Shown here piece after piece: positions 17,618 through 27,259 of a stretch of 64,000 nt of DNA. Location of the stretch: contig CABUIC010000001.1 of assembly GCA_902491515.1 (NCBI GenBank), positions 62,001 through 126,000 on the forward strand. The letters run 5' to 3'. A program made the translations under genes and the position numbers. The notes under the pieces are model-generated. The model saw only the letters and a program-made list of their open reading frames with translations, was not told the origin of the DNA and searched no databases. Source of the DNA: an uncultured Porphyromonadaceae bacterium (GTDB lineage Bacteria > Bacteroidota > Bacteroidia > Bacteroidales > Muribaculaceae). Positions within the stretch are counted from its first letter, which is position 1, and each line of letters opens with the position of its first letter.

Positions 17618-18445
17618 TCAGCAGGGCAGGAGTTGTTTCATCTGTTCGGCGAGGGCCTTGGCGGCCGCGCCGGCGGCTTCGGCGAAATCCTCGCCCGAAG
17701 AGGCGTAGAGGATGCCGCGCGAGGAATTTACGAGCAGTCCGCATTCGTCGATCATGCCGTAGCGGGCCACGTCCTCGAGGCTGCCGCCCTGTGCGCCTAC
17801 GCCCGGCACGAGCAGGAAGTGGCGCGGTACAATCTCGCGAATTTTCGCGAGGTGTTCGGCCTGTGTGGCGCCGACAACGTACATCGTGTCGACCGGCGAA
17901 CCCCAGTGGCGCGAGCGGCGAAGAACCCGCTCGTACATCGTCACGCCGTTGCGGTCCATCACGGTCTCGAAGTCGCTCGCGCTCTTGTTTGAGGTCAGAG
18001 CGAGAATAATCGACCACTTGCCTTCATAGTTGAGGAACGGACGCACGGAGTCCTCGCCCATGTAGGGAGCGAGCGTGACGGCATCGAAGTCCATCTGCTC
18101 GAAGAAGCAACGCGCGTACATGGCAGCCGTATTGCCGATATCGCCGCGCTTGGCGTCGGCGATGATGAACTGGTCGGGATAGTTCGCGCGGATGTACTTC
18201 ACGGTTTCCTCAAGCACGGTGATTCCCTCGGCGCCGAGGCATTCGTAGAAGGCGAGGTTGGGCTTGTAGGCCACGGTGTAGGGCGCTGTGGCGTCGATGA
18301 TAGCCTTGTTGAAAGCCAGAACGGGGTGCTCGCCGTCTTTCTTTTCAAGGAGGTGAGGCGGAAGTTTCTTGATGTCGGGGTCAAGGCCTGTGCAGAGGAA
18401 GCTGCCCTTGTGGAAGATATTTTCTACGAGTTCGTTTCTTTTCAT
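17618..18445 (-). CDS. pyrF: Orotidine 5'-phosphate decarboxylase (type 2)
   Basis: 275 residues. The catalytic DxKxxD array appears as ADAKRGDIGNTA, in the form of the longer, type 2 OMP decarboxylases (CTGLDPDIKKLP near the N-terminus, LVPGVGAQGG near the C-terminus). It makes UMP, the final de novo pyrimidine step. It lies 16 bases downstream of the DUF4153 gene. Confidence 0.95.
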   Translation of the reverse strand: MKRNELVENIFHKGSFLCTGLDPDIKKLPPHLLEKKDGEHPVLAFNKAIIDATAPYTVAYKPNLAFYECLGAEGITVLEETVKYIRANYPDQFIIADAKRGDIGNTAAMYARCFFEQMDFDAVTLAPYMGEDSVRPFLNYEGKWSIILALTSNKSASDFETVMDRNGVTMYERVLRRSRHWGSPVDTMYVVGATQAEHLAKIREIVPRHFLLVPGVGAQGGSLEDVARYGMIDECGLLVNSSRGILYASSGEDFAEAAGAAAKALAEQMKQLLPC

Positions 18446-18461
18446 TTTATGATGGATTTAA

Positions 18462-20168
18462 TTATTTGCTGAGTAAGTAGCCGCCTACATTGACTCTGGA
18501 ATATTCTCCGGCCGTGGTCGTGTCGGCTTTGATTTCTATGTGGGTGATGAAGAAAACGGACTTGGAGCTGCCGGTTGTTTTCACCGGTACGGCACGCATG
18601 TCGTACCGCTGGCCGAGCGCGGCGAGGGAATCGAGCGGCACGATGATATTCAGGCTGTCGTCAAGTTCTACAGTCCCGAAGCCGGCCTCGTTGGTCCGGA
18701 TGTATGTATAGTCCGTGTTGGATGCGTATCTGATTCCCGAATATCCGGAAGGGATAGGCTTGAGTTCGCGTCCGGGCGTAGTGAGTCTGATGACGATCCC
18801 GGTTCCGGAATCTCTGTCCGGGAGAACTTCCCAGCGGTAGATTGTCTCCTTGCTCATGACAATATCCGCCACCGAGCTGTGGTCGCGGTAGTTGTCGAGC
18901 CACTCGATGTCGTCGGCGATACTTTTTGCCTCTTCTCGCGGCATTTTGCTCAATTCCGCCTTGAATTCGTCCACGCTCAGCGGCAGTTTCTCGACGCCGT
19001 GGGCCCGTAGTTCCGCCTTGACTTTCGCACGGACCGTATTCAGCCCCCAGGTATAGAAATTGAAGCCGGGAATTATCGATGAAAGCAGGAACAGCGCGGC
19101 GAAGGAAGCCGCGAGTACGTTGAACCGGGCCTCCCGACGGAAAATCAGATACAACATGGCTCCGTAGGCCCAGAGGTTGAAGGCGGCCATGTACAGGCGC
19201 TTGGGCGTGAGGCCGTACTGGTTGATGCGGTACAGCAGAGCCACGCTCATCAGCACAAGCAATGGCAGAAGTGCTGTCGGAAGCCATTTCAGGACAATCT
19301 GCGAGATTTTCAGCCCTTTTTCAGTTGCTTGCGCAGTGTGGAGATAGCCCTGCACGCCGAAAAGAATGAGAACGGAAACACTCACGAGTCCTGTAACCAT
19401 CCAGCAGACGCTTCCCTGCGGCAGATTGAAGGTGAAGAGAATCTTCAGCCCGTAGGCATAGAGGATGAGGGTGTAGGCGGCGGCAAGCGGAAGGAGAACA
19501 TTCTTGCAGAACAGGGCCAGAGGCCGTCCGGCGGCCTCCATGTTATCCGCGTTTTTGCGGGGAAGATATGCCAGGATTCCAAGCGTCGGAACCGTGAAGC
19601 ACCCGAGAGTGAACAAGGTTCCCGTCAGTTTGTGGAGATGTAGGGAAAACAGCAGACTGACGGTTTCTGTCGAAAGACCTACAAAAATCGCCATTACTAT
19701 ACAGAGTACCAGCCCGAAGCATGCCGCTCCAAGCACCGAGACACTATAGTTCCACTGGTTTTCGGCGCTTGCTTGGCTTTGCGGCGGAAGGAAGAAAATT
19801 GCCGCGGTGAGGGCTGTGAAAACCGAGGCATAGCTTATGGAAGCGGAGTTCGAGAGGTATCCGGAGGTCGACAGCAGCCATAGAAAGTTCACAAGGGCCA
19901 CTGCGCCGCCGATAGCCTGAAGCGTATTTCTGCGCTTTGCTGAGGCCCCGAGTGTCTCGGACCAGAGGTATGCGGTGAGCGAAATAAGCTCCGCAAGAGG
20001 AAAGCCTATTCCAATGGCTGTCTCGACATTCCTCGGAACATCGTCAATCCATGGCAATGCACACAGATAAACCGAGAAAGCAACGACGAGCCATAAAGTC
20101 ACACCGAAGCGCCCGCGGATTGCCCCGAGCGCTTCTTTGATTCGTCTGAAGGAGAGATATTTTTTCAT
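18462..20168 (-). CDS. DUF4153 multi-pass membrane protein
   Basis: 568 residues with about ten to twelve hydrophobic segments up to residue 390, then a soluble C-terminal part of about 180 residues. The arrangement and the opening RGRFGVTLWLVVAFSVYL region fit DUF4153 proteins of Bacteroidetes, whose function is unknown. Its ATG overlaps the prfA stop (ATGA), so it is co-translated with the release factor. The soluble tail includes Asp/Glu-rich and beta-rich stretches and ends at the inner-membrane face or periplasm; the side is not known. Confidence 0.8.
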   Translation of the reverse strand: MKKYLSFRRIKEALGAIRGRFGVTLWLVVAFSVYLCALPWIDDVPRNVETAIGIGFPLAELISLTAYLWSETLGASAKRRNTLQAIGGAVALVNFLWLLSTSGYLSNSASISYASVFTALTAAIFFLPPQSQASAENQWNYSVSVLGAACFGLVLCIVMAIFVGLSTETVSLLFSLHLHKLTGTLFTLGCFTVPTLGILAYLPRKNADNMEAAGRPLALFCKNVLLPLAAAYTLILYAYGLKILFTFNLPQGSVCWMVTGLVSVSVLILFGVQGYLHTAQATEKGLKISQIVLKWLPTALLPLLVLMSVALLYRINQYGLTPKRLYMAAFNLWAYGAMLYLIFRREARFNVLAASFAALFLLSSIIPGFNFYTWGLNTVRAKVKAELRAHGVEKLPLSVDEFKAELSKMPREEAKSIADDIEWLDNYRDHSSVADIVMSKETIYRWEVLPDRDSGTGIVIRLTTPGRELKPIPSGYSGIRYASNTDYTYIRTNEAGFGTVELDDSLNIIVPLDSLAALGQRYDMRAVPVKTTGSSKSVFFITHIEIKADTTTAGEYSRVNVGGYLLSK

Positions 20169-21277
20169 CAGAGTTCCGAGGCCTTGAGCTTTTCTGCGTT
20201 TTCTGCGATAATGAGGTGGTCTATTACGTCCTGTATGTCGCCGTCGACGAATGCCTGAAGGTTGTAAATTGTGTAGTTTATGCGGTGGTCGGTGATACGT
20301 CCCTGCGGGTAATTGTAGGTCCGGATTTTAGCCGAGCGGTCGCCTGTGCTGACAAGGGTCTTGCGTCGCGATGCAATGTCATCGAGGTATTTCTGATGTT
20401 CCTTGTCGTAGATGAAGGTCCTCAGGCGGCTCAGGGCTCGCTCCTTGTTCTTGGGCTGGTCGCGGGTCTCGGTGCATTCGATGAGAATTTCCTCGCTCAA
20501 CCCCGTCACAGGGTTTTTCCACATGTAGCGCAACCTTACGCCGGATTCAACCTTGTTGACGTTCTGTCCGCCGGCGCCTCCCGAGCGGAAGGTGTCCCAC
20601 TTGATTTCTCCTTCGTTGATTTCCACATCGAAGGCCTCGGCTTCAGGAAGGACAGCCACTGTCGCCGCCGAGGTGTGGACGCGGCCCTGCGTCTCCGTGG
20701 CGGGCACTCGCTGGACGCGGTGGACTCCCGACTCGTATTTCAGAATGCCGTAGACGCCTTCGCCCGTGACGCTGAGCACCACTTCCTTGAAGCCTCCGGC
20801 CGCGCCTTCCGAGGCGGAGGTTATGGCCACGCTCCAGCCCTTCGACTCGCAGTACTTCATGTACATCTTGCAGAGGTCGCCGGCAAAGATTGCGGCTTCG
20901 TCTCCTCCCGTGCCACCCCGGATTTCGAGAATGGCGTTCTTCGAGTCCTCGGGGTCCGCGGGGATGAGGAGGAGCTTGATTTCCTCTTCGAGAGCCGGGA
21001 GTGCAGCTGTGGCGGAATCGAGTTCCTCCTTGGCCATGTCGCGCATCTCCTGGTCAGTCTCGGAAGAGAGGATTTCCCGCGCTTCCGAGATGTTGGAGAG
21101 GAGCGAGCGGTATCGGCGTGTGGCCTCCACGAGCTTGCCGAGGTCCTTGTATTCCTTGGTAAGCCTTACGTAGCGCTTCATGTCGGCGATTACCGCCGGA
21201 TCGGTGATGAGCGTACTTATTTCTTCGAAACGCGCCTCGATTCCGTCGAGGCGCGTCATCAGTGAGTTGTCTGCCAT
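20168..21277 (-). CDS. prfA: Peptide chain release factor 1
   Basis: 369 residues starting at MADNSLMTRLDGIEARF; the frame stays open about 100 codons upstream but that part is the antisense-looking 3' end of alaS in another frame. The GGQ motif is in SGGAGGQNVNKVESGVR, and the RF1 codon-recognition tripeptide PAT occurs in RVQRVPATETQGR. It terminates translation at UAA and UAG. It starts 5 bases after the alaS stop. Confidence 0.97.
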   Translation of the reverse strand: MADNSLMTRLDGIEARFEEISTLITDPAVIADMKRYVRLTKEYKDLGKLVEATRRYRSLLSNISEAREILSSETDQEMRDMAKEELDSATAALPALEEEIKLLLIPADPEDSKNAILEIRGGTGGDEAAIFAGDLCKMYMKYCESKGWSVAITSASEGAAGGFKEVVLSVTGEGVYGILKYESGVHRVQRVPATETQGRVHTSAATVAVLPEAEAFDVEINEGEIKWDTFRSGGAGGQNVNKVESGVRLRYMWKNPVTGLSEEILIECTETRDQPKNKERALSRLRTFIYDKEHQKYLDDIASRRKTLVSTGDRSAKIRTYNYPQGRITDHRINYTIYNLQAFVDGDIQDVIDHLIIAENAEKLKASEL

Positions 21278-21282
21278 AAAAA

Positions 21283-23916
21283 TCAGAGTCCGAGGTCTTC
21301 GCGCATTTCGTGGAGTGCCTGGTCGAGTCCTCCTGCGTCCTTGCCGCCGGCCTGTGCGAACGAGGGCTGGCCGCCGCCTCCGCCCTTGATGTTCTTGGCG
21401 GCGGCGCGCACTATGCTGGCGGCGTTGAGTCCGCCTGCCACGAGGTCGTCGGAAAGCATGACGGTGAGCTGGGGCTTGCCTGCGGGGTCGGAAGTCGCGG
21501 CGATGAAGGCCGATCTCATGGGCAGCGATTCCCTGACGGCGAATGCTACGGCCTTCGGCATGTCGGCCATGCGCACGCCGCTGAGACATACGACCTTGAA
21601 GTCGCCTTTCTTGGACTGTTCGGCATGTTCGATAAGGTCGGCGGTCAGCACGCGTACTCGTTCCTTGAAGTGCTCCTCGACTTTGGCCTTGAGCTCTCCG
21701 TTCTCTTCAATTGAACGGCGGATTGCGGCTACGACGTCGGGAGCGTTGTTGAAGAATGCTCCGATTTGGTGGAGAGTCTCGGTGAGCTTGTCGATGGCTT
21801 TTTCCACGCCCTCGCCTGTGATGGCCTCAATGCGGCGCACGCCGGCGGAGATGGAGCTCTCGCTGAGTATTTTGATCATGCCGATGTTGCCGGTGTTGTC
21901 CACGTGTGTGCCGCCGCAGAGCTCCACGGAATCGCCGTAGCGGATTACGCGGACCTCGTCGCCGTATTTCTCCCCGAAGAGTGCCATAGCGCCCATGGCT
22001 TTCGCTTCCTTGATGGGGCAGTTGCGGCGCTCGTCGCGTGCGATGGCCTCGCGCACTTTGCGGTTTGCGAGTTTCTCAACCTTTGAAAGCTCCTCGGGAG
22101 TCACTTTCTGGAAATGCGAGAAGTCGAAGCGGAGCACCTCGGGAGAAACGTATGAACCCTTCTGCTCGACGTGCGTTCCGAGCACCTCGCGCAGAGCCTC
22201 GTGGAGGAGATGCGTGGCCGTGTGGTTGCGGCTTGTGGCGAGCCGTGCCTCGCGGTCGATGGCGGCATGGAAGTTTCCGGCGGGATTGGCAGGCAGTTTC
22301 TTGACGAGATGGACTCCCGTTCCGTTCTCGCGCTTGGTGTCGTAGACTTCGATTGTCTCGCCCGTCTCCGAGTCGGTGAGTGTGCCTCGGTCGCCGGTCT
22401 GGCCGCCCATCTCGGCGTAGAAGGGCGTGCGGTCGAGGATAATCTGGTAATACTCCTGGTTTTTCTGTTTTACGTGACGGTAGCGCAGGATACGGCTGTC
22501 AGTCTCGAAGTCGTCGTAACCGCAGAATTCCTGCTCGCCGTCGCGCACGATTACCCAGTCCGTGGCCTCTACTGCGGCGGCCTGACGGGCGCGCTGTTTC
22601 TGCGCCGCCATTTCCTTGTCGAACTCCTCGCGGTCGAGGGTCATGCCTTTTTCCTTCAGGATGAGGTCGGTGAGGTCCAGCGGGAAACCGTAGGTGTCGT
22701 AGAGCGTGAAGGCCTGTTTGCCGGAAATCTGTGTCTTGCCTTCGGCGCGGGCGGAGGCCATGGCGTCGTCGAGGAGCTTGATGCCGTTCTCGAGGGTGCG
22801 GAGGAAGGAGTCCTCCTCCTCTTTGATTACTCGCATGATGAGCTCGCGCTGGGCCTTGAGCTCGGGGTATGCGTCGCCCATGGAGTCGATCAGCGTGTCA
22901 AGCAGGCGGTACATGAAGGCCTGTTTCTGGTTGAGGAATGTATAGGCGTAGCGAACGGCGCGTCGGAGTATGCGTCGGATGACGTAACCGGCCTTGGCGT
23001 TGCCAGGCAGCTGGGAATCGGCGATGGAGAAGGCGATGGTGCGCACGTGGTCGGCGATTACACGCATGGCCACGTCCACGTCCTTCGACTCTCCGTATTT
23101 TTTGCCCGAAAGCTGGGCGATTTTGTCAATCAGCGGGGTGAAAACGTCGGTGTCGTAGTTCGAGGTCTTTCCCTGAAGGGCCATGCACAGACGCTCGAAT
23201 CCCATGCCCGTGTCGATTACCTTCGCGGGAAGAGGTTCAAGAGAGCCGTCGGCCTTGCGGTTGAACTGCATGAACACGAGGTTCCAGATTTCGATTACCT
23301 GAGGATGGTCCTTGTTCACCATCTCCGCGCCGGGCACGGCCTTGCGCTCCTCTTCGGAACGGAGATCGATGTGGATTTCCGAGCAGGGACCGCAGGGACC
23401 CGTGTCGCCCATTTCCCAGAAGTTGTCGTGCTTGTTGCCGTTGATTATATGGTCTTTGGGCAGATGGCGCTCCCAGATTGCGGCGGCTTCGTCGTCGCGG
23501 CTCAGGCCTTCGGCGGGCGAACCCTCGAAGACCGTGGCATAAAGCCGGGAGGGATCGAGCTTCAGTACGTCTACAAGGTATTCCCATGCCATTTCGATGG
23601 CTTCCTCCTTGAAGTAGTCGCCGAAGCTCCAGTTGCCGAGCATCTCGAACATGGTGTGGTGGTAGGTGTCGTGGCCCACTTCCTCAAGGTCGTTGTGCTT
23701 ACCGCTGACTCGCAGGCATTTCTGACTGTCGGCCACACGTCGGTACTTCGGCGCGGCGTTTCCGAGTATGATGTCCTTGAACTGGTTCATGCCGGCGTTG
23801 GTGAACATAAGGGTAGGGTCGTCCTTGATGACCATAGGAGCCGAGGGCACGATGTGATGGCCGTGCTTCTCGAAGAAGTCTTTGTAAGACTGGCGTATTT
23901 CCTTTGCGGTAAGCAT
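21283..23916 (-). CDS. alaS: Alanyl-tRNA synthetase
   Basis: 877 residues, full length. It has the class II aminoacylation core at the N-terminus (YKDFFEKHGHHIVPSAP, FTNAGMNQFKD), the editing domain with HTATHLLHEAL and CGGTHVDNTG (zinc-binding His and Cys residues), and the C-terminal GGGGQPSFAQAGG stretch. A clear promoter precedes it at 23993-24024, so it likely heads the alaS-prfA-DUF4153-pyrF(-feoB) row. Confidence 0.97.
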   Translation of the reverse strand: MLTAKEIRQSYKDFFEKHGHHIVPSAPMVIKDDPTLMFTNAGMNQFKDIILGNAAPKYRRVADSQKCLRVSGKHNDLEEVGHDTYHHTMFEMLGNWSFGDYFKEEAIEMAWEYLVDVLKLDPSRLYATVFEGSPAEGLSRDDEAAAIWERHLPKDHIINGNKHDNFWEMGDTGPCGPCSEIHIDLRSEEERKAVPGAEMVNKDHPQVIEIWNLVFMQFNRKADGSLEPLPAKVIDTGMGFERLCMALQGKTSNYDTDVFTPLIDKIAQLSGKKYGESKDVDVAMRVIADHVRTIAFSIADSQLPGNAKAGYVIRRILRRAVRYAYTFLNQKQAFMYRLLDTLIDSMGDAYPELKAQRELIMRVIKEEEDSFLRTLENGIKLLDDAMASARAEGKTQISGKQAFTLYDTYGFPLDLTDLILKEKGMTLDREEFDKEMAAQKQRARQAAAVEATDWVIVRDGEQEFCGYDDFETDSRILRYRHVKQKNQEYYQIILDRTPFYAEMGGQTGDRGTLTDSETGETIEVYDTKRENGTGVHLVKKLPANPAGNFHAAIDREARLATSRNHTATHLLHEALREVLGTHVEQKGSYVSPEVLRFDFSHFQKVTPEELSKVEKLANRKVREAIARDERRNCPIKEAKAMGAMALFGEKYGDEVRVIRYGDSVELCGGTHVDNTGNIGMIKILSESSISAGVRRIEAITGEGVEKAIDKLTETLHQIGAFFNNAPDVVAAIRRSIEENGELKAKVEEHFKERVRVLTADLIEHAEQSKKGDFKVVCLSGVRMADMPKAVAFAVRESLPMRSAFIAATSDPAGKPQLTVMLSDDLVAGGLNAASIVRAAAKNIKGGGGGQPSFAQAGGKDAGGLDQALHEMREDLGL

Positions 23917-23992
23917 TTTATATGGTGTGTTTGTGTATTTGCTGTTATATATGGAATTTTTGGCGCAAGGATGCCCTGCGCGAATTTTCGCA

Positions 23993-24024
23993 CAAAATTA
24001 CTTCAAAAATGGAGAAAAAACAAA
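23993..24024 (-). promoter_or_regulatory. Bacteroidetes-type promoter of alaS
   Basis: On the minus strand TTTG (24021-24024) is followed after 20 bases by TAATTTTG (23993-24000). The predicted leader to the alaS ATG is about 70 bases. Confidence 0.7.
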
Positions 24025-24107
24025 TTTTTCAGTGTCTGAGGATTGAACGAACACCACCCGACGCGCGTTTGATTGATATGTATAACTGAAATAAGCAATT
24101 CAAATCC

Positions 24108-24449
24108 ATGACACGCAAGAATTTTACCGACTCAATCATGACTCTGGTCGACGGCTATATCGCAAACTATGATGAATTCGACAACGACCCACAGCTCAGG
24201 GTTGAACCCGCCACGCTGAACGTAAGCATCGTCTCGGACGACGAACGCACTGCCGAAATGGCATATTCCCAGGAGGCGCTTGAGGGCGCGGCAGCGGTGG
24301 AGGGTGTCGAAGGCGAGGACGCCGACGACCTTCAGGTGCGACGCAATCCCGATTTCTACGCAATGCGCAATCTCATCAAGACGGTCGGGGAGCCCCAGCC
24401 CGTCCCGGCCAGAAAAGCCATAAAGGACGTGGTGGATATGTACTTTTAG
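24108..24449 (+). CDS. Small acidic protein of unknown function
   Basis: 113 residues on the plus strand between divergent alaS and convergent dnaB. It is rich in Asp and Glu, has no signal peptide or membrane segment, and reads as a soluble protein with an N-terminal helix-like stretch (NFTDSIMTLVDGYIANYDEF) and a basic C-terminal end (PARKAIKDVVDMYF). I do not recognise the family. Coding use resembles its neighbours and the ATG is well placed, so it is probably real. Its stop lies 9 bases from the dnaB stop. It could be a lineage-specific protein. Confidence 0.6.
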   Translation: MTRKNFTDSIMTLVDGYIANYDEFDNDPQLRVEPATLNVSIVSDDERTAEMAYSQEALEGAAAVEGVEGEDADDLQVRRNPDFYAMRNLIKTVGEPQPVPARKAIKDVVDMYF

Positions 24450-24458
24450 AACCGGCTC

Positions 24459-26066
24459 TTAGAAAGGCACATCCTCCGGGTTGACTCCGGCGAGCGGGTT
24501 CGGGGGGGGTGGGGTGCCTCCTGATTCTGCATTCATGGTTCCCACTTCGGTGGCGGCTCCGAGCGGGTCTCCGCCGGGCATGGCCCTGTCGTCGTTGAAC
24601 TTCGAGGCCCTGCGGCCGCCGAACACTCCTTCCGCTCCGCCGCCGATTTCCGATTCCCAGTTCTCGAAACGGGCATATGCTCCGCGAAAACGCATATCGA
24701 CGTCGCCAACCGCGCCCGAGCGATGCTTGGCGATGATGAACTCGGCTTTGCCGCGGATGTCGTTGCCGGCCGCGTCCTCCCCGCTCTTCAGGTAGTATTC
24801 CGGACGGTGGATGAAGCAGACCATGTCGGCGTCCTGCTCGATGGCTCCCGATTCGCGGAGGTCCGACAGCTGCGGGCGCTTGTCGTTGGTGCGCGACTCC
24901 ACCGAGCGGTTGAGCTGTGAGAGGGCGATGATTGGAATGTTAAGCTCCTTCGCAAGCTGTTTGAGCGAGCGTGAAATCATCGACACTTCCTGTTCGCGGG
25001 AGCCGAAGCGCATCCCCGAGGCATTCATGAGCTGGAGATAGTCGATGATGATGATGCGCACGTTCTTCTCCGCAACGAGTCTCCGCGCCTTGGTCTGGAG
25101 CTCGAGGATGGACAGGTTCGCCGTGTCGTCGATATAGAGAGGCGCGCCGCGGAGGCTGGAGCTGCGGCTCGCGAGCTGCGTCCACTCGAGCGGAGTCAGG
25201 TCGCCTGTCTTGATTTTCTTGCCTTCGATTTCGCAGACATTCTGGATAAGGCGGTTCACAAGCTGCATATTGCTCATCTCAAGCGAGAAGAACGCCACCG
25301 GCGTGTTGAAGTTCACAGCCATGTTCTTGGCCATCGAAAGCACAAACGCCGTCTTGCCCATAGCCGGTCGCGCCGCGATGATGATAAGGTCGGAATTCTG
25401 CCATCCTGCCGTGATTTTGTCAAGCTCGTGAAAGCCCGTCTCGAGGCCTGAGAGTCCCGTGGCCTGGTTGGCAGCTTTTTCAATCTGTTTCAGCGCCGCG
25501 TCGATGACAGGGTCGATCTGTGTGACTTCCTTCTTGACATTTCTCTGCGAAAGCTCGAATATCCGGCTTTCCGCTTCCTGAAGGATATCTTCCACGTCGT
25601 TGCTCTCGTCATAGGCATGGTTTTCTACCTCCGAAGCAAAATTAATTAGCTCGCGCGCGAGGTGCTTCTGGGCAAGAATGCGGGCGTGGAACTCGACGTG
25701 AGCCGCCGATGCCACATTGGAGGTGAGCTGGACGATATAAGGCGCGCCGCCAACTTCGTCAAGGGTCCCGTTGGCTTTGAGCTTATCGATGACCGTCAGC
25801 ATGTCGATAGGCTTCTGTTCGGCCGCAAGACTCAGAATGGCATCATAGATTTTTGCGTGTGCGGGTTCGTAGAACGTTTCGGGAGAGATGAGGTCGCAGA
25901 CTTCCGTAAAGGCGTCTGTCTCAAGCATCAGGGCGCCCAGTACAGCGCTTTCAACCTCAGTGTCACGGGGTGCGAGGCGTCCGGCCACGTCGGCGGCCTG
26001 AGGGTACTGACGCTGGCGCTCGCCGGTGTTGCGTCCGCGCGATTGGTAAGTCTGCTTTTCTGCCAT
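24459..26066 (-). CDS. dnaB: Replicative DNA helicase DnaB
   Basis: 535 residues from MAEKQTYQSRGRN; an ATG 19 codons earlier is possible but extends over the promoter-like TAAATTTG at 26099-26106. The N-terminal DnaB domain starts with PRDTEVESAVLGALMLE, and the RecA-like domain has Walker A ARPAMGKTAF and IIIDYLQLM. The C-terminal 50 residues are Pro/Gly-rich and disordered (GTPPPPNPLAG, encoded partly by a run of eight G on the plus strand). It unwinds DNA at the replication fork. Confidence 0.96.
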   Translation of the reverse strand: MAEKQTYQSRGRNTGERQRQYPQAADVAGRLAPRDTEVESAVLGALMLETDAFTEVCDLISPETFYEPAHAKIYDAILSLAAEQKPIDMLTVIDKLKANGTLDEVGGAPYIVQLTSNVASAAHVEFHARILAQKHLARELINFASEVENHAYDESNDVEDILQEAESRIFELSQRNVKKEVTQIDPVIDAALKQIEKAANQATGLSGLETGFHELDKITAGWQNSDLIIIAARPAMGKTAFVLSMAKNMAVNFNTPVAFFSLEMSNMQLVNRLIQNVCEIEGKKIKTGDLTPLEWTQLASRSSSLRGAPLYIDDTANLSILELQTKARRLVAEKNVRIIIIDYLQLMNASGMRFGSREQEVSMISRSLKQLAKELNIPIIALSQLNRSVESRTNDKRPQLSDLRESGAIEQDADMVCFIHRPEYYLKSGEDAAGNDIRGKAEFIIAKHRSGAVGDVDMRFRGAYARFENWESEIGGGAEGVFGGRRASKFNDDRAMPGGDPLGAATEVGTMNAESGGTPPPPNPLAGVNPEDVPF

Positions 26067-26222
26067 ATGCGGAGATGTCGGGTTTTGAAAACGGACCACA
26101 AATTTAGGGGTTTTTGCCGTCAAAAATTAGCGCCTGTATTTTTATTAACAGAATTTAACAAAGCTCCTGCCCGCGCTTTTATCCATAATTGCTAATTTTG
26201 AAAAAAATTACGTACAGCTGCA

Positions 26223-27257
26223 ATGAATACATTAAGACAGAAATTCCTCATAGCCGCCCTTGCAGGCTCCTCGGTCCTCGCTTTCGCGGCCGATCCCTAC
26301 AAGGTGACGATTCACACTCAGGCCGACGACCTTCAGGGAGCCATGGTATACCTTGTCAATTACGATACCGGAGCGAGAATCGACAGCACGCTTGTCGATG
26401 GTCCCGAGACGGTTTTCGCCGGTACGATTGAAGAGCCCGCTCTTGTGCGTCTGCTTATTGACGGAAACCGTGCCGGCACATTCATCCTCGAAAACGGCTC
26501 GATTGTCCTTAAACCTGAACAGCGTCTTGCTTTCGGAAGTCCGCTCAACGACCGCCTTAACGATTTTAACGCGCAGGTCCAGAAGCTATCCGACCGTATT
26601 ACTCCGGACACTCCGGAAGCCGAGAGCGAGAAGGTCTTCGATGAATATGAAGCCCTTATCAACAGGACTCTCGAAGAAAATATCGACAACCCCATCGGCT
26701 ATTATCTTTTCATCAACGAAGCAGGCCAGCTCTCTGGAAAGGACTTCAAGGACTATCTCGCCAAATATCCGGTCCTTGCCCGCTATCAGCGCGTTCAGAA
26801 GCTTCAGGAGATGATGGGTAGTCGCGATGCCACCCAGCCGGGCAACAAATATCTCGATTTCTCCATATCTCAGCCCGATGGAAAGGTTTTGAAGCTCAGC
26901 GATTTCGTAAAGCCGGACAAATACACTCTCGTGGATTTCTGGGCCTCATGGTGCGGACCCTGCATCCATGAAATAGGCACACTCAAGTCGCTTTGGGAAA
27001 AGTACCATGCCGACGGCAGACTCGACATCGTTGGTGTCGCAGTCTGGGACAAGCCCGACGACACCCGCGCGGCAATCGCGAGGTATGAAATTCCTTGGGC
27101 ATGCATTCTGAATGCACAGAATATTCCCACAGACCTCTACGGCATTTCAGGCATCCCCTGCATTATCCTTATTGGTCCAGATGGCACGATTTTAAGCCGC
27201 GACAAGCAGGATGCGGCTCTCGTGGCTGATGTTGAACGATTCTTGAACGAAAAATAA
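26223..27257 (+). CDS. Periplasmic TlpA-like thiol-disulfide oxidoreductase with DUF4369 domain
   Basis: 344 residues. A signal peptide (residues 1-23, ending VLAFA) is followed by a DUF4369 domain (about 25-125) and a C-terminal thioredoxin fold with the active site FWASWCGPC at about residue 240. This two-domain build is typical of Bacteroidetes proteins of the ResA/TlpA group that reduce or shuffle disulfides outside the inner membrane. A -7-like TAATTTTG lies at 26193-26200. hisS begins two bases after the stop, so the two are co-transcribed. Confidence 0.88.
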   Translation: MNTLRQKFLIAALAGSSVLAFAADPYKVTIHTQADDLQGAMVYLVNYDTGARIDSTLVDGPETVFAGTIEEPALVRLLIDGNRAGTFILENGSIVLKPEQRLAFGSPLNDRLNDFNAQVQKLSDRITPDTPEAESEKVFDEYEALINRTLEENIDNPIGYYLFINEAGQLSGKDFKDYLAKYPVLARYQRVQKLQEMMGSRDATQPGNKYLDFSISQPDGKVLKLSDFVKPDKYTLVDFWASWCGPCIHEIGTLKSLWEKYHADGRLDIVGVAVWDKPDDTRAAIARYEIPWACILNAQNIPTDLYGISGIPCIILIGPDGTILSRDKQDAALVADVERFLNEK

Positions 27258-27259
27258 GA

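Noticed and set aside
22171..24039. 622-codon plus-strand open frame opposite alaS
   Set aside because: Antisense shadow of alaS; low-complexity Val/His/Gly-rich translation, no motif.
24502..24509. Run of eight G in dnaB as a phase-variable tract
   Set aside because: It encodes prolines in the disordered tail of an essential gene, and the frame is intact; slippage there would not make a useful switch.
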